Source: Tragulus kanchil (lineage: Eukaryota > Chordata > Mammalia > Artiodactyla > Tragulidae). From it: 64,000 bases of DNA. Below, in pieces: positions 22,860 through 35,408 of this stretch. The notes below the pieces were generated by a model. That model was not told the origin of the DNA and ran no database searches. It worked only from the letters and a program-made list of their open reading frames with translations. Where the stretch lies: the NCBI GenBank assembly GCA_022376925.1, contig JAIOJX010000032.1:175199479-175263478 (forward strand), given 5' to 3'. The translations under genes and the position numbers were made by a program. Within the stretch, counting starts at the first letter, position 1. Each line of letters opens with the position of its first letter.

Positions 22860-23076
22860 TTGGGTGTCCCAGGTGGTCTTAGTGGTAAACAACCCATCTG
22901 AAAATGCAGGAGGTGTAAGAGACGTGGGTTTGCTCTGGGTCAGGAAGATCTCCTGCAGATAAGCGTGGGAAACCACTCCAGTATTCTTTCCTGGAGAATC
23001 CCATGGGCAGAGGAGCCCAAGAGGGCTTTAGTCCATAGGGTCACAGAGAGTTGGACATGCCTGAAGAGACTGAGCA
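22860..23076 (+). mobile_element. Bov-tA type SINE, complete
   Basis: Complete version of the element truncated at 21738-21885: head, 'ccagtattctttcctggaga' core, then 'gggtcacagagagttggaca' tail and 'gagcacacacaca' end. Confidence 0.9.
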
Positions 23077-24390
23077 CACACACATGGACCCCTCTCCAGG
23101 TATCATCTTTCTGCCTTCGTTCCCTTTCCTGATAAACTGGGATAGGTTTACCTGCCAGCTGTCTCACAAGGGTGTTGTGAGGATTAATGAGATAATATTT
23201 TTTAAGTACTCAGAGATCTTCTGATGAAAGAGGCTATAAAAGTACAAAGTGTCACTATTATTATAATTAATGGCATTTCTGAGGGCTTTCAAAGTGTACC
23301 TCAGGTTAGACGGAAGACAGAGGAGATCCCAGTTTTTGGAGTCAGCTTTCTAGTGGGAAAAACAAGGCAAAGGAGCCTGTGTGTGGCCGAGATGGCTGTG
23401 AGGAGTTGGGGCTCGCATTCAGATCCGGGAAGGGCGGTGAGAAATGGGACTCCAGGACAGGGCCCCCGCAGGGAAATCACTGATGGCGGAGCTACAGGAG
23501 GTGCAGAGACAGCTTCCTTGCCAGGGCACGTAGAGGGCAGCTCATGACCAGGCCTCAACGTGGGCATCAAAGCAAAGTGCATCCCTGGGTGGTTCTTTTT
23601 CCTGCTGGGGCACATGTGTCAGGTCTGCCAAAGAGTGGTTCCCTCCTTACCCTACAAACAGTGCTCTCACCCTATGCCTTTTGCCAGTGCTCCCATCACA
23701 TGCCAGGGGTCAGACAAGAAAAGACACAGTTGCTGCAAGCAAAGAGCTCAGCATCCATTAGGAAAAACAGGCGTGTGTGTTGAGCTTGAGTGCAGGACAT
23801 TGCGGGGCTGCAAAACAGAGATGATGGGAGAACGGAAAAGAGTGGTTCCACCTGGCTGTGGGAGTCAGGGAAAACATCTTGGAAAGGTGGCCCTTGACCT
23901 AGCTCCTAAAGGCCCAAAAGGGCAGCTGGTAAGAAAAAGAAAGTGTGTGACTGTCGGGGGCAGAGGGGTTAACCCAAGTAGACGGAACAGTGTGTGAGGA
24001 ACAGTGTGTCGACAGAACAGTGTGTGAGGCAAGCAAAGGCAGGAGTGGGTGTGTGATTAGGGAAGCTGTAAACAGGTGGACTGAGATATGAGAGGACCAG
24101 CTTTGAAAGCCAAGCAAGGCCTCCCCCCACCATGGGTGGTGGCCCCAGGAGAGACTGAGTGCAGACATCAGGAAGTAGTGTCTGCAGGACCAGTGGAGAG
24201 GAATGAAGGAGGCAAGGGCTTCATGGCAGCATCTGCACTATTTGTTCCCCAGTCTCAGTTGCCAACTGGTCTGTGTGGTCTTGCAGGGAAGACACTCTGG
24301 TTGGTCTGTCTTTGCTAAAAGAACTTTACGGACAGTGACAAGTGCAGGGCTTGAACCATGATTTGCACAGCCCAGTGCAAAATGAAAATC
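23077..24390. other. Non-coding DNA with a MIR and an unresolved old repeat
   Basis: About 23140-23275 reads like the MIR 3' half (ttgtgaggattaatgagata, then 'gtcactattattat'). About 23880-24130 resembles the unresolved old repeat seen near 400 and 5.7-7.0 kb; it holds a short direct reiteration of 'gaacagtgtgt' at 23986-24030. No gene recognised. Confidence 0.5.
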
Positions 24391-26551
24391 TGGAACCTCT
24401 TGTTCAGAAATTAAGAACATTAGCCAGGCATGGAGCTAGTTTAAGCACAGTGCCCTGTTCAGCCTCATGTATGACACACAGTCCCAAGAAGCCACTCCTG
24501 ACCTGCCCCATTGAAGGTACTCAGTGTCCTGGACAGAACGACCTGGACACATTTGGTGGAATTGCGTTAGGCAACACGTTTGGACAAATTCACAGATTCA
24601 AGTATCTACCAGGCTGGTCCTCAGGCCATTCTCCTTTGCACATGGACCTGGTCCCAATTTCTAAGAAGTCAACAGGTATTCGTGTAAAAAAATAGAAGAA
24701 GAAATACAGGTGGCTCTTCAATGTGTGTACAATATGAGTCAGCTCCTGCCATGCACCTGAATGACTTCTCTTGCCAGATTAATTGATTTAAATGGAGATA
24801 TTAATTTATTTGAGTTAGTGAGCCAGTGGTGGTGTCAGCACACTCACCAACATGAAATTCCACAGAGAATGATCTAGGAGATGATGCATTTCTTCAGGAG
24901 GAGAACTTGAAGTTAATACGTACTGTATGTATTGTTGTTCAGTTCCTAAGTTGTATCCAACTCTTTGCAACCCCATGGACTGCAGCATGCCAGGTTCCCC
25001 TGTCCTTCACCATCTTGTGGAGCTTGGTCAAACTCATGTTCATTGACTCAGTGATGCTATCCAACCATCTCATCCTGTGACCCCCTTCTCCTCTTGCTGT
25101 CAATTTTTCCCAGTGTCAGGGTCTTTTCCAGTGAGTTGACTCTTTTCATCATGTGGTCAAAGTGTTGGAGTTTTAGCTTCAGCTTCACTCCTTCCAATTA
25201 ATTCACAAATATTTCTCCAGCATTGACCTTGAACACTGGAGCTGGGACACAGGTATGGACAAGGCACACTCCTTGGTGCCTTCATTGGCAGCCATGGTAC
25301 GAAAATTACTAAAAAAGTATCAATGGTTACTACTTTCAGTTTTTAAAAACTCATTGCTATTCCCTCTATTGGACATATTGTCTTTATCATCTGTAAAATT
25401 CGTTTTATTTCAGGACACATAAAAATATGTATGAGGTTTTCTGCAGCTCCTGGCTGGTACAATGTATGACACACAGTCCTGGAACCTCTTGTTCAGAAAT
25501 TAAGAACATTAGCCAGGCATGGAGCTAGTTTAAGCACAGTGCCCTGTTCAGCCTCATGTATGACACACAGTCCCAAGAAGCCACTCCTGACCTGCCCCAT
25601 TGAAGGTACTCAGTGTCCTGGACAGAACGACCTGGACACATTTGGTGGAATTGCGTTAGGCAACACGTTTGGACAAATTCACAGATTCAAGTATCTACCA
25701 GGCTGGTCCTCAGGCCATTCTCCTTTGCACATGGACCTGGTCCCAATTTCTAAGAAGTCAACAGGTATTCGTGTAAAAAAATAGAAGAAGAAATACAGGT
25801 GGCTCTTCAATGTGTGTACAATATGAGTCAGCTCCTGCCATGCACCTGAATGACTTCTCTTGCCAGATTAATTGATTTAAATGGAGATATTAATTTATTT
25901 GAGTTAGTGAGCCAGTGGTGGTGTCAGCACACTCACCAACATGAAATTCCACAGAGAATGATCTAGGAGATGATGCATTTCTTCAGGAGGAGAACTTGAA
26001 GTTAATACGTACTGTATGTATTGTTGTTCAGTTCCTAAGTTGTATCCAACTCTTTGCAACCCCATGGACTGCAGCATGCCAGGTTCCCCTGTCCTTCACC
26101 ATCTTGTGGAGCTTGGTCAAACTCATGTTCATTGACTCAGTGATGCTATCCAACCATCTCATCCTGTGACCCCCTTCTCCTCTTGCTGTCAATTTTTCCC
26201 AGTGTCAGGGTCTTTTCCAGTGAGTTGACTCTTTTCATCATGTGGTCAAAGTGTTGGAGTTTTAGCTTCAGCTTCACTCCTTCCAATTAATTCACAAATA
26301 TTTCTCCAGCATTGACCTTGAACACTGGAGCTGGGACACAGGTATGGACAAGGCACACTCCTTGGTGCCTTCATTGGCAGCCATGGTACGAAAATTACTA
26401 AAAAAGTATCAATGGTTACTACTTTCAGTTTTTAAAAACTCATTGCTATTCCCTCTATTGGACATATTGTCTTTATCATCTGTAAAATTCGTTTTATTTC
26501 AGGACACATAAAAATATGTATGAGGTTTTCTGTAGCTCATGGCTGGTACAA
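24391..26551. repeat. Direct tandem duplication 5 (copies 24391-25462 and 25480-26551)
   Basis: The unit begins 'tggaacctcttgttcag' and ends 'ggctggtacaa', at an offset of 1089. Between the copies lies a 17-18 nt string (25462-25479) that is itself a copy of 24467-24484 within the unit. Each copy carries an antisense BovB end. The end of copy 2 is shared with the start of duplication 6. Confidence 0.95.
24932..25200 (-). mobile_element. BovB LINE 3' end, antisense (repeated at 26021-26289)
   Basis: The plus strand reads 'ttgttgttcagttcctaagt', 'cttcaccatcttgtggagct', 'atccaaccatctcatcctgt' and 'ttagcttcagcttcactcct', the reverse complement of the BovB ORF end and tail. The second copy exists only through duplication 5. 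Confidence 0.9.
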
Positions 26552-26848
26552 TTGTTTCCCCATAAAATATTCAACATCTCAACTTTGAGTGTTTATACCA
26601 AGAGGCTATTTAGGAAGATAACATCCTCAGATGAGGGTGAGGGATACTCTACTCTGTTATTTTCCAGAGATTTGGTTCTGTATTGTTAGTTACATAAATT
26701 AACCTCTTTATCGTTGTTGAATGCAATTGGTATTTGATTAGAGTTGCCTTTCTGATTTGCAATCTTGCTCCCGAGGCCTTCTTGCATCTTGGGCCTCGTT
26801 AGTACTTCTTTTCCCTCTCAATAACTACATCATGTGTACATTTCTTTT

Positions 26849-27060
26849 GGATTCCCAGGTGGATCAGTGGTAACGAATCCATCTGCAAATGCAGGAGACC
26901 CAGGAGGCACTGGCTTGATCCTGGGATCAGGAAGATCTCCTAAAGGTGGGCATGACAACTTATGCTGGTATCCTTGCCTGGAAAATCACATGGACAGGGG
27001 ACCTTGGTTGGCTATATAGTTCATAGGGTCGCAAAGAGTCGGAAATGACTGAGCATGCAC
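26849..27060 (+). mobile_element. Bov-tA type SINE, sense (repeated at 27977-28188)
   Basis: Head 'gattcccaggtggatcagtg', core 'cttgcctggaaaatcacatg', tail 'gggtcgcaaagagtcggaaa'. The second copy lies in duplication 6 and is the same insertion. Confidence 0.9.
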
Positions 27061-27269
27061 ACATTTATACACTTCTTTGGTGTCTTGGCGGCAAACTCTC
27101 ACCCTTATTTTTAAGAAATAATTTAGATGGTATTAGCACATTTCCAATCATAAATATCTTAGAAGTTTAAAGTGCATGTGTGTACACATGCTTCCTATGA
27201 ATCAGGATACTTTTTATATCACTTGGTGGTGATGGGCTCTGGTTATCACATCACTTCTAATGGTCAGTG

Positions 27270-27430
27270 GAAATTTCATAGGCTCTATATTCAACTGTAA
27301 TTTTAACACGATTTTTTAATTGGGTGACTTTGGGAAAGTTATTTAATCCTCTAAGTTTCTGCCCTTGAGTCTTCAAATGAGGGAAAATAGTGTTTATACA
27401 GTTTATAAGGCTTTTATGGAGAGCAGAGAC
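27270..27430 (+). mobile_element. MIR SINE fragment (repeated at about 28398-28558)
   Basis: The string 'ttgggtgactttgggaaagt' followed by 'cctctaagtttctgcc' and 'caaatgagggaaaatagtgt' is the MIR core and downstream part. It is present in both copies of duplication 6. Confidence 0.7.
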
Positions 27431-28617
27431 TGTCTGACTGGCTCCAGTGAGCCCAATGCCAGCAGGCCAAAGCCACCCTACATCAGTCCTTGGTGCCTTC
27501 ATTGGCAGCCATGGTACGAAAATTACTAAAAAAGTATCAATGGTTACTACTTTCAGTTTTTAAAAACTCATTGCTATTCCCTCTATTGGACATATTGTCT
27601 TTATCATCTGTAAAATTCGTTTTATTTCAGGACACATAAAAATATGTATGAGGTTTTCTGTAGCTCATGGCTGGTACAATTGTTTCCCCATAAAATATTC
27701 AACATCTCAACTTTGAGTGTTTATACCAAGAGGCTATTTAGGAAGATAACATCCTCAGATGAGGGTGAGGGATACTCTACTCTGTTATTTTCCAGAGATT
27801 TGGTTCTGTATTGTTAGTTACATAAATTAACCTCTTTATCGTTGTTGAATGCAATTGGTATTTGATTAGAGTTGCCTTTCTGATTTGCAATCTTGCTCCC
27901 GAGGCCTTCTTGCATCTTGGGCCTCGTTAGTACTTCTTTTCCCTCTCAATAACTACATCATGTGTACATTTCTTTTGGATTCCCAGGTGGATCAGTGGTA
28001 ACGAATCCATCTGCAAATGCAGGAGACCCAGGAGGCACTGGCTTGATCCTGGGATCAGGAAGATCTCCTAAAGGTGGGCATGACAACTTATGCTGGTATC
28101 CTTGCCTGGAAAATCACATGGACAGGGGACCTTGGTTGGCTATATAGTTCATAGGGTCGCAAAGAGTCGGAAATGACTGAGCATGCACACATTTATACAC
28201 TTCTTTGGTGTCTTGGCGGCAAACTCTCACCCTTATTTTTAAGAAATAATTTAGATGGTATTAGCACATTTCCAATCATAAATATCTTAGAAGTTTAAAG
28301 TGCATGTGTGTACACATGCTTCCTATGAATCAGGATACTTTTTATATCACTTGGTGGTGATGGGCTCTGGTTATCACATCACTTCTAATGGTCAGTGGAA
28401 ATTTCATAGGCTCTATATTCAACTGTAATTTTAACACGATTTTTTAATTGGGTGACTTTGGGAAAGTTATTTAATCCTCTAAGTTTCTGCCCTTGAGTCT
28501 TCAAATGAGGGAAAATAGTGTTTATACAGTTTATAAGGCTTTTATGGAGAGCAGAGAGACTGTCTGACTGGCTCCAGTGAGCCCAATGCCAGCAGGCCAA
28601 AGCCACCCTACATCAGT

Positions 28618-28858
28618 TACAGCTATCATTAATCTCCAGTGTATACATTTTCATTCTTTCAGAAAGTTTTGTTTTCCAGCAGATTTTGAAAAAGAATTAC
28701 CCAGGTGATCCTGTCAGTATACTTTGTGTTTCCCTCCACTGTGATTCTCTTCCCAAATGGAATAGCTTCACACTCAGACCAAAGACACTGTAAAACTCAG
28801 GGTGCAAGTCAATGCCAGGCTCAGTGCAACACTTTTTCTCTATGTTTTACTTCACAAT
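28618..28858. other. Unique non-coding DNA
   Basis: No repeat or gene recognised. Confidence 0.4.
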
Positions 28859-29148
28859 TGAATATTCACTGGAAAGACTGCTGCTGAAGCTGAAGCTCCA
28901 GTACTTTGGACATCTGATGCGAAGAACTGACTCACTGGAAAAGAGCCTGATGCTGGGAGAGACTGAGGACAGGAGGAGGAAGGGACAGCAGAGGATGAGA
29001 TGGTTAGACAACATCACTGACTCAATGGACATGGCTTTGAGAAAACTCCAGGAGATGGTGAAGGACAGGGAAGCCTGGCACACTGAAGTGCATGGGGTTG
29101 CAAAGAGTTGGACATGGCTTAGTGACTGAATAACAATAACAACAACAG
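28859..29148 (+). mobile_element. BovB LINE 3' end, sense, with open C-terminal frame
   Basis: Encodes about 90 open residues of the BovB polyprotein C-terminus ([13 protein letters not shown], then [16 protein letters not shown] and [15 protein letters not shown]) and ends in the simple tail 'aacaataacaacaaca' typical of RTE elements. It is strongly 5' truncated, so it cannot encode an enzyme. Confidence 0.93.
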
Positions 29149-29530
29149 TTGCTTCCTAACTAGACTATCGTACAATTGTTTTCTGTAGCACCAGATCCCT
29201 AGCTCCATGTCCCTGTCTGCAGTGACGACCTCTGAGTCCATTCAACTGACTGATGATCTTGACCATGGTCTTTAAGCCCTGCCAACTAGTGGCTCTAAAC
29301 CTGTTAAGACATACCTGTTGTCAGGAACTTAACATTTTCTCAATAATAAGGGAAATGCAAAGGAAGCTGGATTTTCAGAAGGGTAAACAAGACATCTTTT
29401 TTAGTAATTTCATAATAGAACCACTTTCAAGAAGGCTTTTGGCTCTCTGACACCTGAGTCCTTTTTTTCTTTATATGGAAAGACTTATTAAAGTGAGTAA
29501 CGAACACACTTGTGCAGTGGAAGGAGTACT

Positions 29531-30206
29531 AAAAAATAAAAATAGAAGCACCCTATGACCCAGCAATCCCACTATTAGGCTTATATCTTGAGGAAATCAA
29601 ATCTGAAAGAAGCACCTGTACCCCAATGTTCATTGCAGCTCTCTATACAATAGCTAGAACATGGAAGCAACCTAGATGCCCATCGACGAACGAATGGATA
29701 CAAAAGCTCTGGTACACATATACAATGGAATACTACACAGCTGTAAAGAGAAATGCAGAAGAATCAGCCCTAATGAGGTGGCTGAATCTAGAACGTATCA
29801 TAAAAAGTGAAGTCATTCAGAAAGAGAAGGACAAATACAGTATATTAACACATATATATGGAATCTAGTAGGATGGTGATGATGGCACACACAGCGAAGC
29901 GACGGAAAGGCAGACATGGATAGTGGACATATGGACATTGTGGGGAAGGAACAGAAGGTGGGAGGCGTAAAGGAAGTAGCATGAAGGCCTGTACTATCAT
30001 AAGTGAAGAAAATAGCTATAGTCATTGCTCTGTGAGAAAAGGGAATCCTTCGGGAGTGCTGTGTGATGGTTGTGGGGGTGGGAAGGCGGGGATATTCATA
30101 TGAGTAATCTGGGAACATACATACCTGTAAACAACAAAACTCTGTAAAAGTTAAAAGCAAAATAAAGGTTTTAAAAAAACAACAAACAAACAAACAAACA
30201 AAAAAC
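29531..30206 (+). mobile_element. 5'-truncated L1 3' end, sense (repeated at 30668-31343)
   Basis: Starts within ORF2 at 'tatgacccagcaatcccact', encodes the last ~80 ORF2 residues including [12 protein letters not shown], continues through the same 3' UTR as the 7.8 kb L1, and ends with an A-rich (AAAC)n tail. It is very similar to the antisense L1, so a relatively recent family. Confidence 0.93.
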
Positions 30207-30232
30207 AGTGAAGTTGTAGGTGTGTGTTCAGA

Positions 30233-30365
30233 TTCAGGCTCCACCCTGTCCTAGCTGTGAAATCATGGTAGCACTCCTTGCAAAGGTGGAGCCTCAGTCT
30301 CTTCCTCTGTGAAATGCGACAACAGTTTTTAAGGCACCTTGGAGAATAAGATTAGAGATTGTCCC
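30233..30365 (+). mobile_element. MIR SINE fragment (repeated at about 31370-31502)
   Basis: 'cctagctgtgaaatcatggt' then 'agcctcagtctcttcctctg' and 'gtgaaatgcgacaacag' match the MIR core in order. The copy at 31.4 kb comes from duplication 7. Confidence 0.75.
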
Positions 30366-31570
30366 TAAGACCTAGGTTACTGTTGACACTGTGCTTATTC
30401 TCCCTCTCTTTCTTTTCCCAAATTCTTCCCACTAAACCTGTTAAGACATACCTGTTGTCAGGAACTTAACATTTTCTCAATAATAAGGGAAATGCAAAGG
30501 AAGCTGGATTTTCAGAAGGGTAAACAAGACATCTTTTTTAGTAATTTCATAATAGAACCACTTTCAAGAAGGCTTTTGGCTCTCTGACACCTGAGTCCTT
30601 TTTTTCTTTATATGGAAAGACTTATTAAAGTGAGTAACGAACACACTTGTGCAGTGGAAGGAGTACTAAAAAATAAAAATAGAAGCACCCTATGACCCAG
30701 CAATCCCACTATTAGGCTTATATCTTGAGGAAATCAAATCTGAAAGAAGCACCTGTACCCCAATGTTCATTGCAGCTCTCTATACAATAGCTAGAACATG
30801 GAAGCAACCTAGATGCCCATCGACGAACGAATGGATACAAAAGCTCTGGTACACATATACAATGGAATACTACACAGCTGTAAAGAGAAATGCAGAAGAA
30901 TCAGCCCTAATGAGGTGGCTGAATCTAGAACGTATCATAAAAAGTGAAGTCATTCAGAAAGAGAAGGACAAATACAGTATATTAACACATATATATGGAA
31001 TCTAGTAGGATGGTGATGATGGCACACACAGCGAAGCGACGGAAAGGCAGACATGGATAGTGGACATATGGACATTGTGGGGAAGGAACAGAAGGTGGGA
31101 GGCGTAAAGGAAGTAGCATGAAGGCCTGTACTATCATAAGTGAAGAAAATAGCTATAGTCATTGCTCTGTGAGAAAAGGGAATCCTTCGGGAGTGCTGTG
31201 TGATGGTTGTGGGGGTGGGAAGGCGGGGATATTCATATGAGTAATCTGGGAACATACATACCTGTAAACAACAAAACTCTGTAAAAGTTAAAAGCAAAAT
31301 AAAGGTTTTAAAAAAACAACAAACAAACAAACAAACAAAAAACAGTGAAGTTGTAGGTGTGTGTTCAGATTCAGGCTCCACCCTGTCCTAGCTGTGAAAT
31401 CATGGTAGCACTCCTTGCAAAGGTGGAGCCTCAGTCTCTTCCTCTGTGAAATGCGACAACAGTTTTTAAGGCACCTTGGAGAATAAGATTAGAGATTGTC
31501 CCTAAGACCTAGGTTACTGTTGACACTGTGCTTATTCTCCCTCTCTTTCTTTTCCCAAATTCTTCCCACT

Positions 31571-34070
31571 TGGATTGCAACTAGATACTTAGGTAACATC
31601 TCATCGTGCCCTCCCTATGTTTTCTAGATGAGGGAACCAGAGGCCAAGTGAGTGGAAGAGAGGCATCGTGTGATTCCCAGGGTGAGGAAGAGCGTTGCCT
31701 CCACACCCAGATCTCCCTTCCCAGGCCCAGCCTCACTCTACCATGTAAGAGTCAAGGGTCCCTCCTGATTTTCCTGTTGGAAGATTTTTCTCATTCAAAG
31801 TGATAAATTGAGTAAAGAAAATAAAGAGAAATCTGACCCAAAGTAGCTATTCAGTAAATGTTTGTGGGGTTAATGGAATTTTTCAAAACTAGAAAGTCAG
31901 ACACGAATTCACTCAGAACATAATGATAAGAAATAGAATTTCAGGTGTGTGTTGATAATTGTGCCTTCCTGCCTCTAATACTCATTACTGATCACTGGGG
32001 CTAGATTATACCATTTTTGGAAGCCAAGGTAAATGAAATCAAGCAAGGCAAAAGGTGTCATGTGAAGAGACATTCTTTTCCTGGTATATCTTCTGGCCAT
32101 TGAGGTCCAAAATAATGTTCAAAGTTCAAAGGTCTTTCTTTGAGTCTGGAACTCAGCCCTCACCCTTGCTTTGTTCACTGTTGTTTCACTTATGTGAATA
32201 ACAAGAGGGCATAATTGGGGAAGGGCACAAACTTGGCGAGGATATTAGCTGACAAAATCCAAGGAGATATAAACTAGAGCATCCTGGCAGACTCCATAAG
32301 GTGAAGATTAACTAACCAGAGAAGAGACACATGTCTGTATATATTAAAAAGGAACAGAACAAGTCCCCCAAATGAGGGTGGAAAGACTGAATGAGTGTGT
32401 TGTGGTTCAATAGATTTAATAAAAGAAAGACTGAAGGATTATTAGTTGGCTGTCAAAGATTGATCAGATTCAATATTGTGATCTATCTGATAAAACAGAA
32501 ATAAAACTAAAAGTGAGTTTTGGTTATTGTAAGAAAAATTTGCATATAATAAATGCATAAATTGCTTTCTCATACCGCTCAAAGAGGAAAAGCCTTGGAC
32601 AGATATAGGATACCAGTGATGGCAAAATAAGCCTTTGATTTAGAGAAGAAACATCGAGGCAGGTCAAAATGGACACAGCTTGAAGATAATAACTGTGATG
32701 TTCAAAAACTGTTGTCTAGTCATACAAAATGATCTTCTAGAGTTTAGAAAAAATGCTTCATGTTTTACCCCCAATGATATACCTAGATTGGTCATGGTAG
32801 TGAATCGTCATGGGTCGGGCAATTTTAGAAGAATTGTCAAGGGTGTTTCCAGTGTATGTCTTACTTGCCAACAATACAATTCTATAAAGATGGGACATGG
32901 ACAGAAAGCAGAGCCTCAGAGCTCCTTTAAATACCTCCAAACTTCTTCTCCCAACAGTCTGGGCAGGAAGTACCTTTGGGCCATTATTTGCTATTCTCAA
33001 GACGCAAGTGAAACCTTTTGTGGCTGGAAAGGTAGGTTGTCATGGTAGTGGGTAACTTTTGTTTTTCTTTGTTTGTTTCTGATATGGGAAAATCTAACCC
33101 ATCTCTCCAGTGACAGGGCATATATTTCTTATTAATACATTTTGCAAAACTTTGGCCTTTACTAGTAAAATTTTCATTTTCTATCTTTAGGAACAGTAGA
33201 GAAAATAGTAATGAAATTCTAAAGCTGTGATTCATAGTGCTTTCAGAGATGCACAACTTCCCTTGACCTAAGGGTGCTTCATTAGCTTTAATGACAATGT
33301 AAGAAACTACTGGGATTCCTCAGCTTTCACTTTATTCATGAATAAGACTATACCCTGTGTTTCTAGGAATTTTCACCTTTAGTCCTGGTTGTAAGCTAAT
33401 ACAGTCAAGTACTGCAACAGACTTCTGCATAGACCCAGTCTTATCATCAACAAGAATAAGCAGCCATGACCTCTTACAAAGCAGACTCTGAATGAGCTGA
33501 AACCCAGAGATTTAGTTTTCTGGAGGAAGAGTGCCCTTAAACTTTGATAAAGGCCTTATCAGGTACTGTTGGTAATGGTGCCATGATAAGCAGCTAGGTG
33601 TTGATCCTTAAGTTCACATCTTCTAATTTAAAAAACACATATCATCTTCCATGTGCCATTGGATATCCATTGAAAAAAATAAAAGCATAAAACAAATGAT
33701 AACTGTCTCTGTTTTTGTAATAACATTATGTTGCATGGGTGTCGTGAGTCCCTGATAGGACAAGATAAGGAAGTCAGTCACTCTAGTTCTGTGGCTTTAT
33801 TTCCAAAAGCCCAACATTCTAGTCCAATCCCAAGACAAACACAGAGAAACCCAGATTAAGGAAATTTCTACAGGGTACCTGGTCAGTAGTCTTTAACAAT
33901 GTCAAGGTCATTAAAACAAGGAAAGGCTGAGAAACTGTAGCATATCAGGCGAGACTGGGGGCGTAGGAAAAGCCAACATAACGCTAGTGCCCTAAGCTCC
34001 CCAGAGAAAATGAATGGAAAAGTCAGTGAAATCCAGGTAAACTGTGGAGCTTAAAAATATTAAAGTACCG
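31571..34070. other. 2.5 kb of largely unassigned non-coding DNA
   Basis: A MIR/L2-like tail is suggested at about 31838-31880 (ctattcagtaaatgtttgtg). Otherwise no family is recognised. Several short frames around 32.7-33.2 kb overlap on opposite strands without domains. Confidence 0.45.
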
Positions 34071-34275
34071 ATATTGGTTTCTTAGTTTTGACATATATAC
34101 CAGGACAATGTAAGGTGTTCACAGTTGCAGAAACTGGGGAAGTTGTATATGAGGATTCTCTGTACTAGCTTTGAAAAATTTCTGTACAGTTGAAAGTATT
34201 CAAAAATAAAGCAACTCATTAAAAAAACACCCTTTTAAAGAATGAAATGATGCCATTTGAAGCAACATGGATGCT
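34071..34275 (+). mobile_element. Old L1 3' end fragments
   Basis: 'ggtttcttagttttgacata' through 'gattctctgtactagctttg' and 'aaaaataaagcaactcatta' is the 3' terminus of an ancient L1M-type element. It is followed at 34240-34275 by 'gatgccatttgaagcaacat', a piece from an L1 ORF2 end/3' UTR. Confidence 0.65.
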
Positions 34276-34627
34276 TGTTTTCAGATGGGGGAATATTACT
34301 TGACTCTGTTACTGTTGAAATTTTAGGAAAATGAAAAAATGAGGAGGGACATTGAGAAGGATAGGAAGGCATTTTTATTTATTTATTTTTATTTGGTGGG
34401 TAGGGTTGAGATCAAGGGTGTTTAGGAAAATACCTGTAAGGATGAGAAGACCAGGTCAGATGGGTCATCTCAGTAGGAATTCTGAAGTTAGGGTGTAGGA
34501 GAGAGGAAAATGCCTAGGGTCCTTAGGGAGACATAACACATTGTTTTTATAGAAGGAAAGAGTGCTGAAACCTGAGTAGAATTACACTTGTTCCAAATTT
34601 ATTTATGAGGTATTTTAAGGTGTTTCT
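34276..34627. other. Unique non-coding DNA
   Basis: Includes a T-rich piece near 34371-34393. No gene recognised. Confidence 0.4.
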
Positions 34628-34830
34628 GGGTTCCCTTGTGGCCCAGATGGTAAAGAATCTGCTTGCAATGCAGCAGATCCCAGTTTGATCCCAAAGTTGG
34701 GAAGGCACCCTGAAGAATGGAATGGCTACCTATTCCAGTATTCTTGCCTTTAGAATTTCATTGACAGAGGAGACTGGTGGGCTACAGCTCATGGGGTTGC
34801 AAAGGGTTGGGCACACTTGAGTAACTAACA
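34628..34830 (+). mobile_element. Bov-tA type SINE, sense
   Basis: Head 'gatggtaaagaatctgcttg', core 'attccagtattcttgccttt', tail 'catggggttgcaaagggttg'. Near full length and moderately diverged. Confidence 0.92.
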
Positions 34831-35408
34831 CTAACTAAGGTGCTTCACCCTCTACTGTCTCTAGATCTCCCCATCTTACTGGTTTCTAGTCCAGTCAGCT
34901 CAACTCCAATCATGACAATAGCAGTTGGTTCCCTCTCTTTCCTGTGAAGTCCTGAACTTGAGAAGACATAAAGGACGGAGTTAACAGTGCCAAGTTTCTA
35001 CGGAGAGGTGAGATTCTACCTGAGAATAGATCCAATTTATGGGACACAGGATTGAGAGGTGGAGTGAATCTGGGCCCTAGTGATGTAATTTAGTACCTGC
35101 ATTGAACTCAACCATTCACCACTGCTCTTCAATGACAGGGACTAAGATGCTTCTTTTCCGCATTGGTTATTTACAGTTGCCTGTATTTTATGTTACTTAA
35201 AATTTTGTAGTCACTTGCAACCCAAACCATCCTAATTTTGTTCATTCTTTCATGTCTTGGTTCATTTAACAAGTATTTATTGGGCTGCTATTTCAACTTG
35301 AGCATGCTGCTACATCTCATGAGGATGAAGAGAGAGACAGGAATAAAGATGCAGAGGCAGAGGATGGACTTGTGGATGCAGTAGAACAAGGAGAAGATGG
35401 AATAAATT
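34831..35408. other. Unique non-coding DNA
   Basis: Nothing recognisable beyond a possible MIR/L2-like 'aacaagtatttattgggctg' near 35268. Confidence 0.4.

Larger units (their letters stand above)
20765..23010. repeat. Direct tandem duplication 4 (copies 20765-21885 and 21886-23010)
   Basis: The unit from 'cagttatgtcatcaataaga' to 'gagaatcccatgggcag' occurs twice at an offset of 1121. The join sits within a Bov-tA SINE and shares 'cag' with both parental ends. Each copy carries an L1 tail fragment, an antisense CHR-type SINE and the start of the Bov-tA. Differences cluster in G-rich runs near 21318-21350 and 22438-22475 and in a few bases at 21472/22585. Confidence 0.95.
26360..28617. repeat. 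Direct tandem duplication 6 (copies 26360-27487 and 27488-28617)
   Basis: The unit from 'ccttggtgccttcattgg' to 'cctacatcagt' is repeated at an offset of 1128; the copies differ by a 2-nt indel (gagcagagactg versus 'gagcagagagactg'). Its first ~190 bp also occurs at 25272-25462, so that piece is present three times. Contents: a Bov-tA, a MIR and unrecognised DNA. Confidence 0.95.
29295..31570. repeat. Direct tandem duplication 7 (copies 29295-30431 and 30432-31570)
   Basis: The unit from 'ctaaacctgttaagacatac' to 'ttcttcccact' recurs at an offset of 1137 with no difference I could find by eye. The join shares only 'ct' with the parental ends. The L1 tail and MIR inside it are therefore listed once with both positions. 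Confidence 0.96.
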
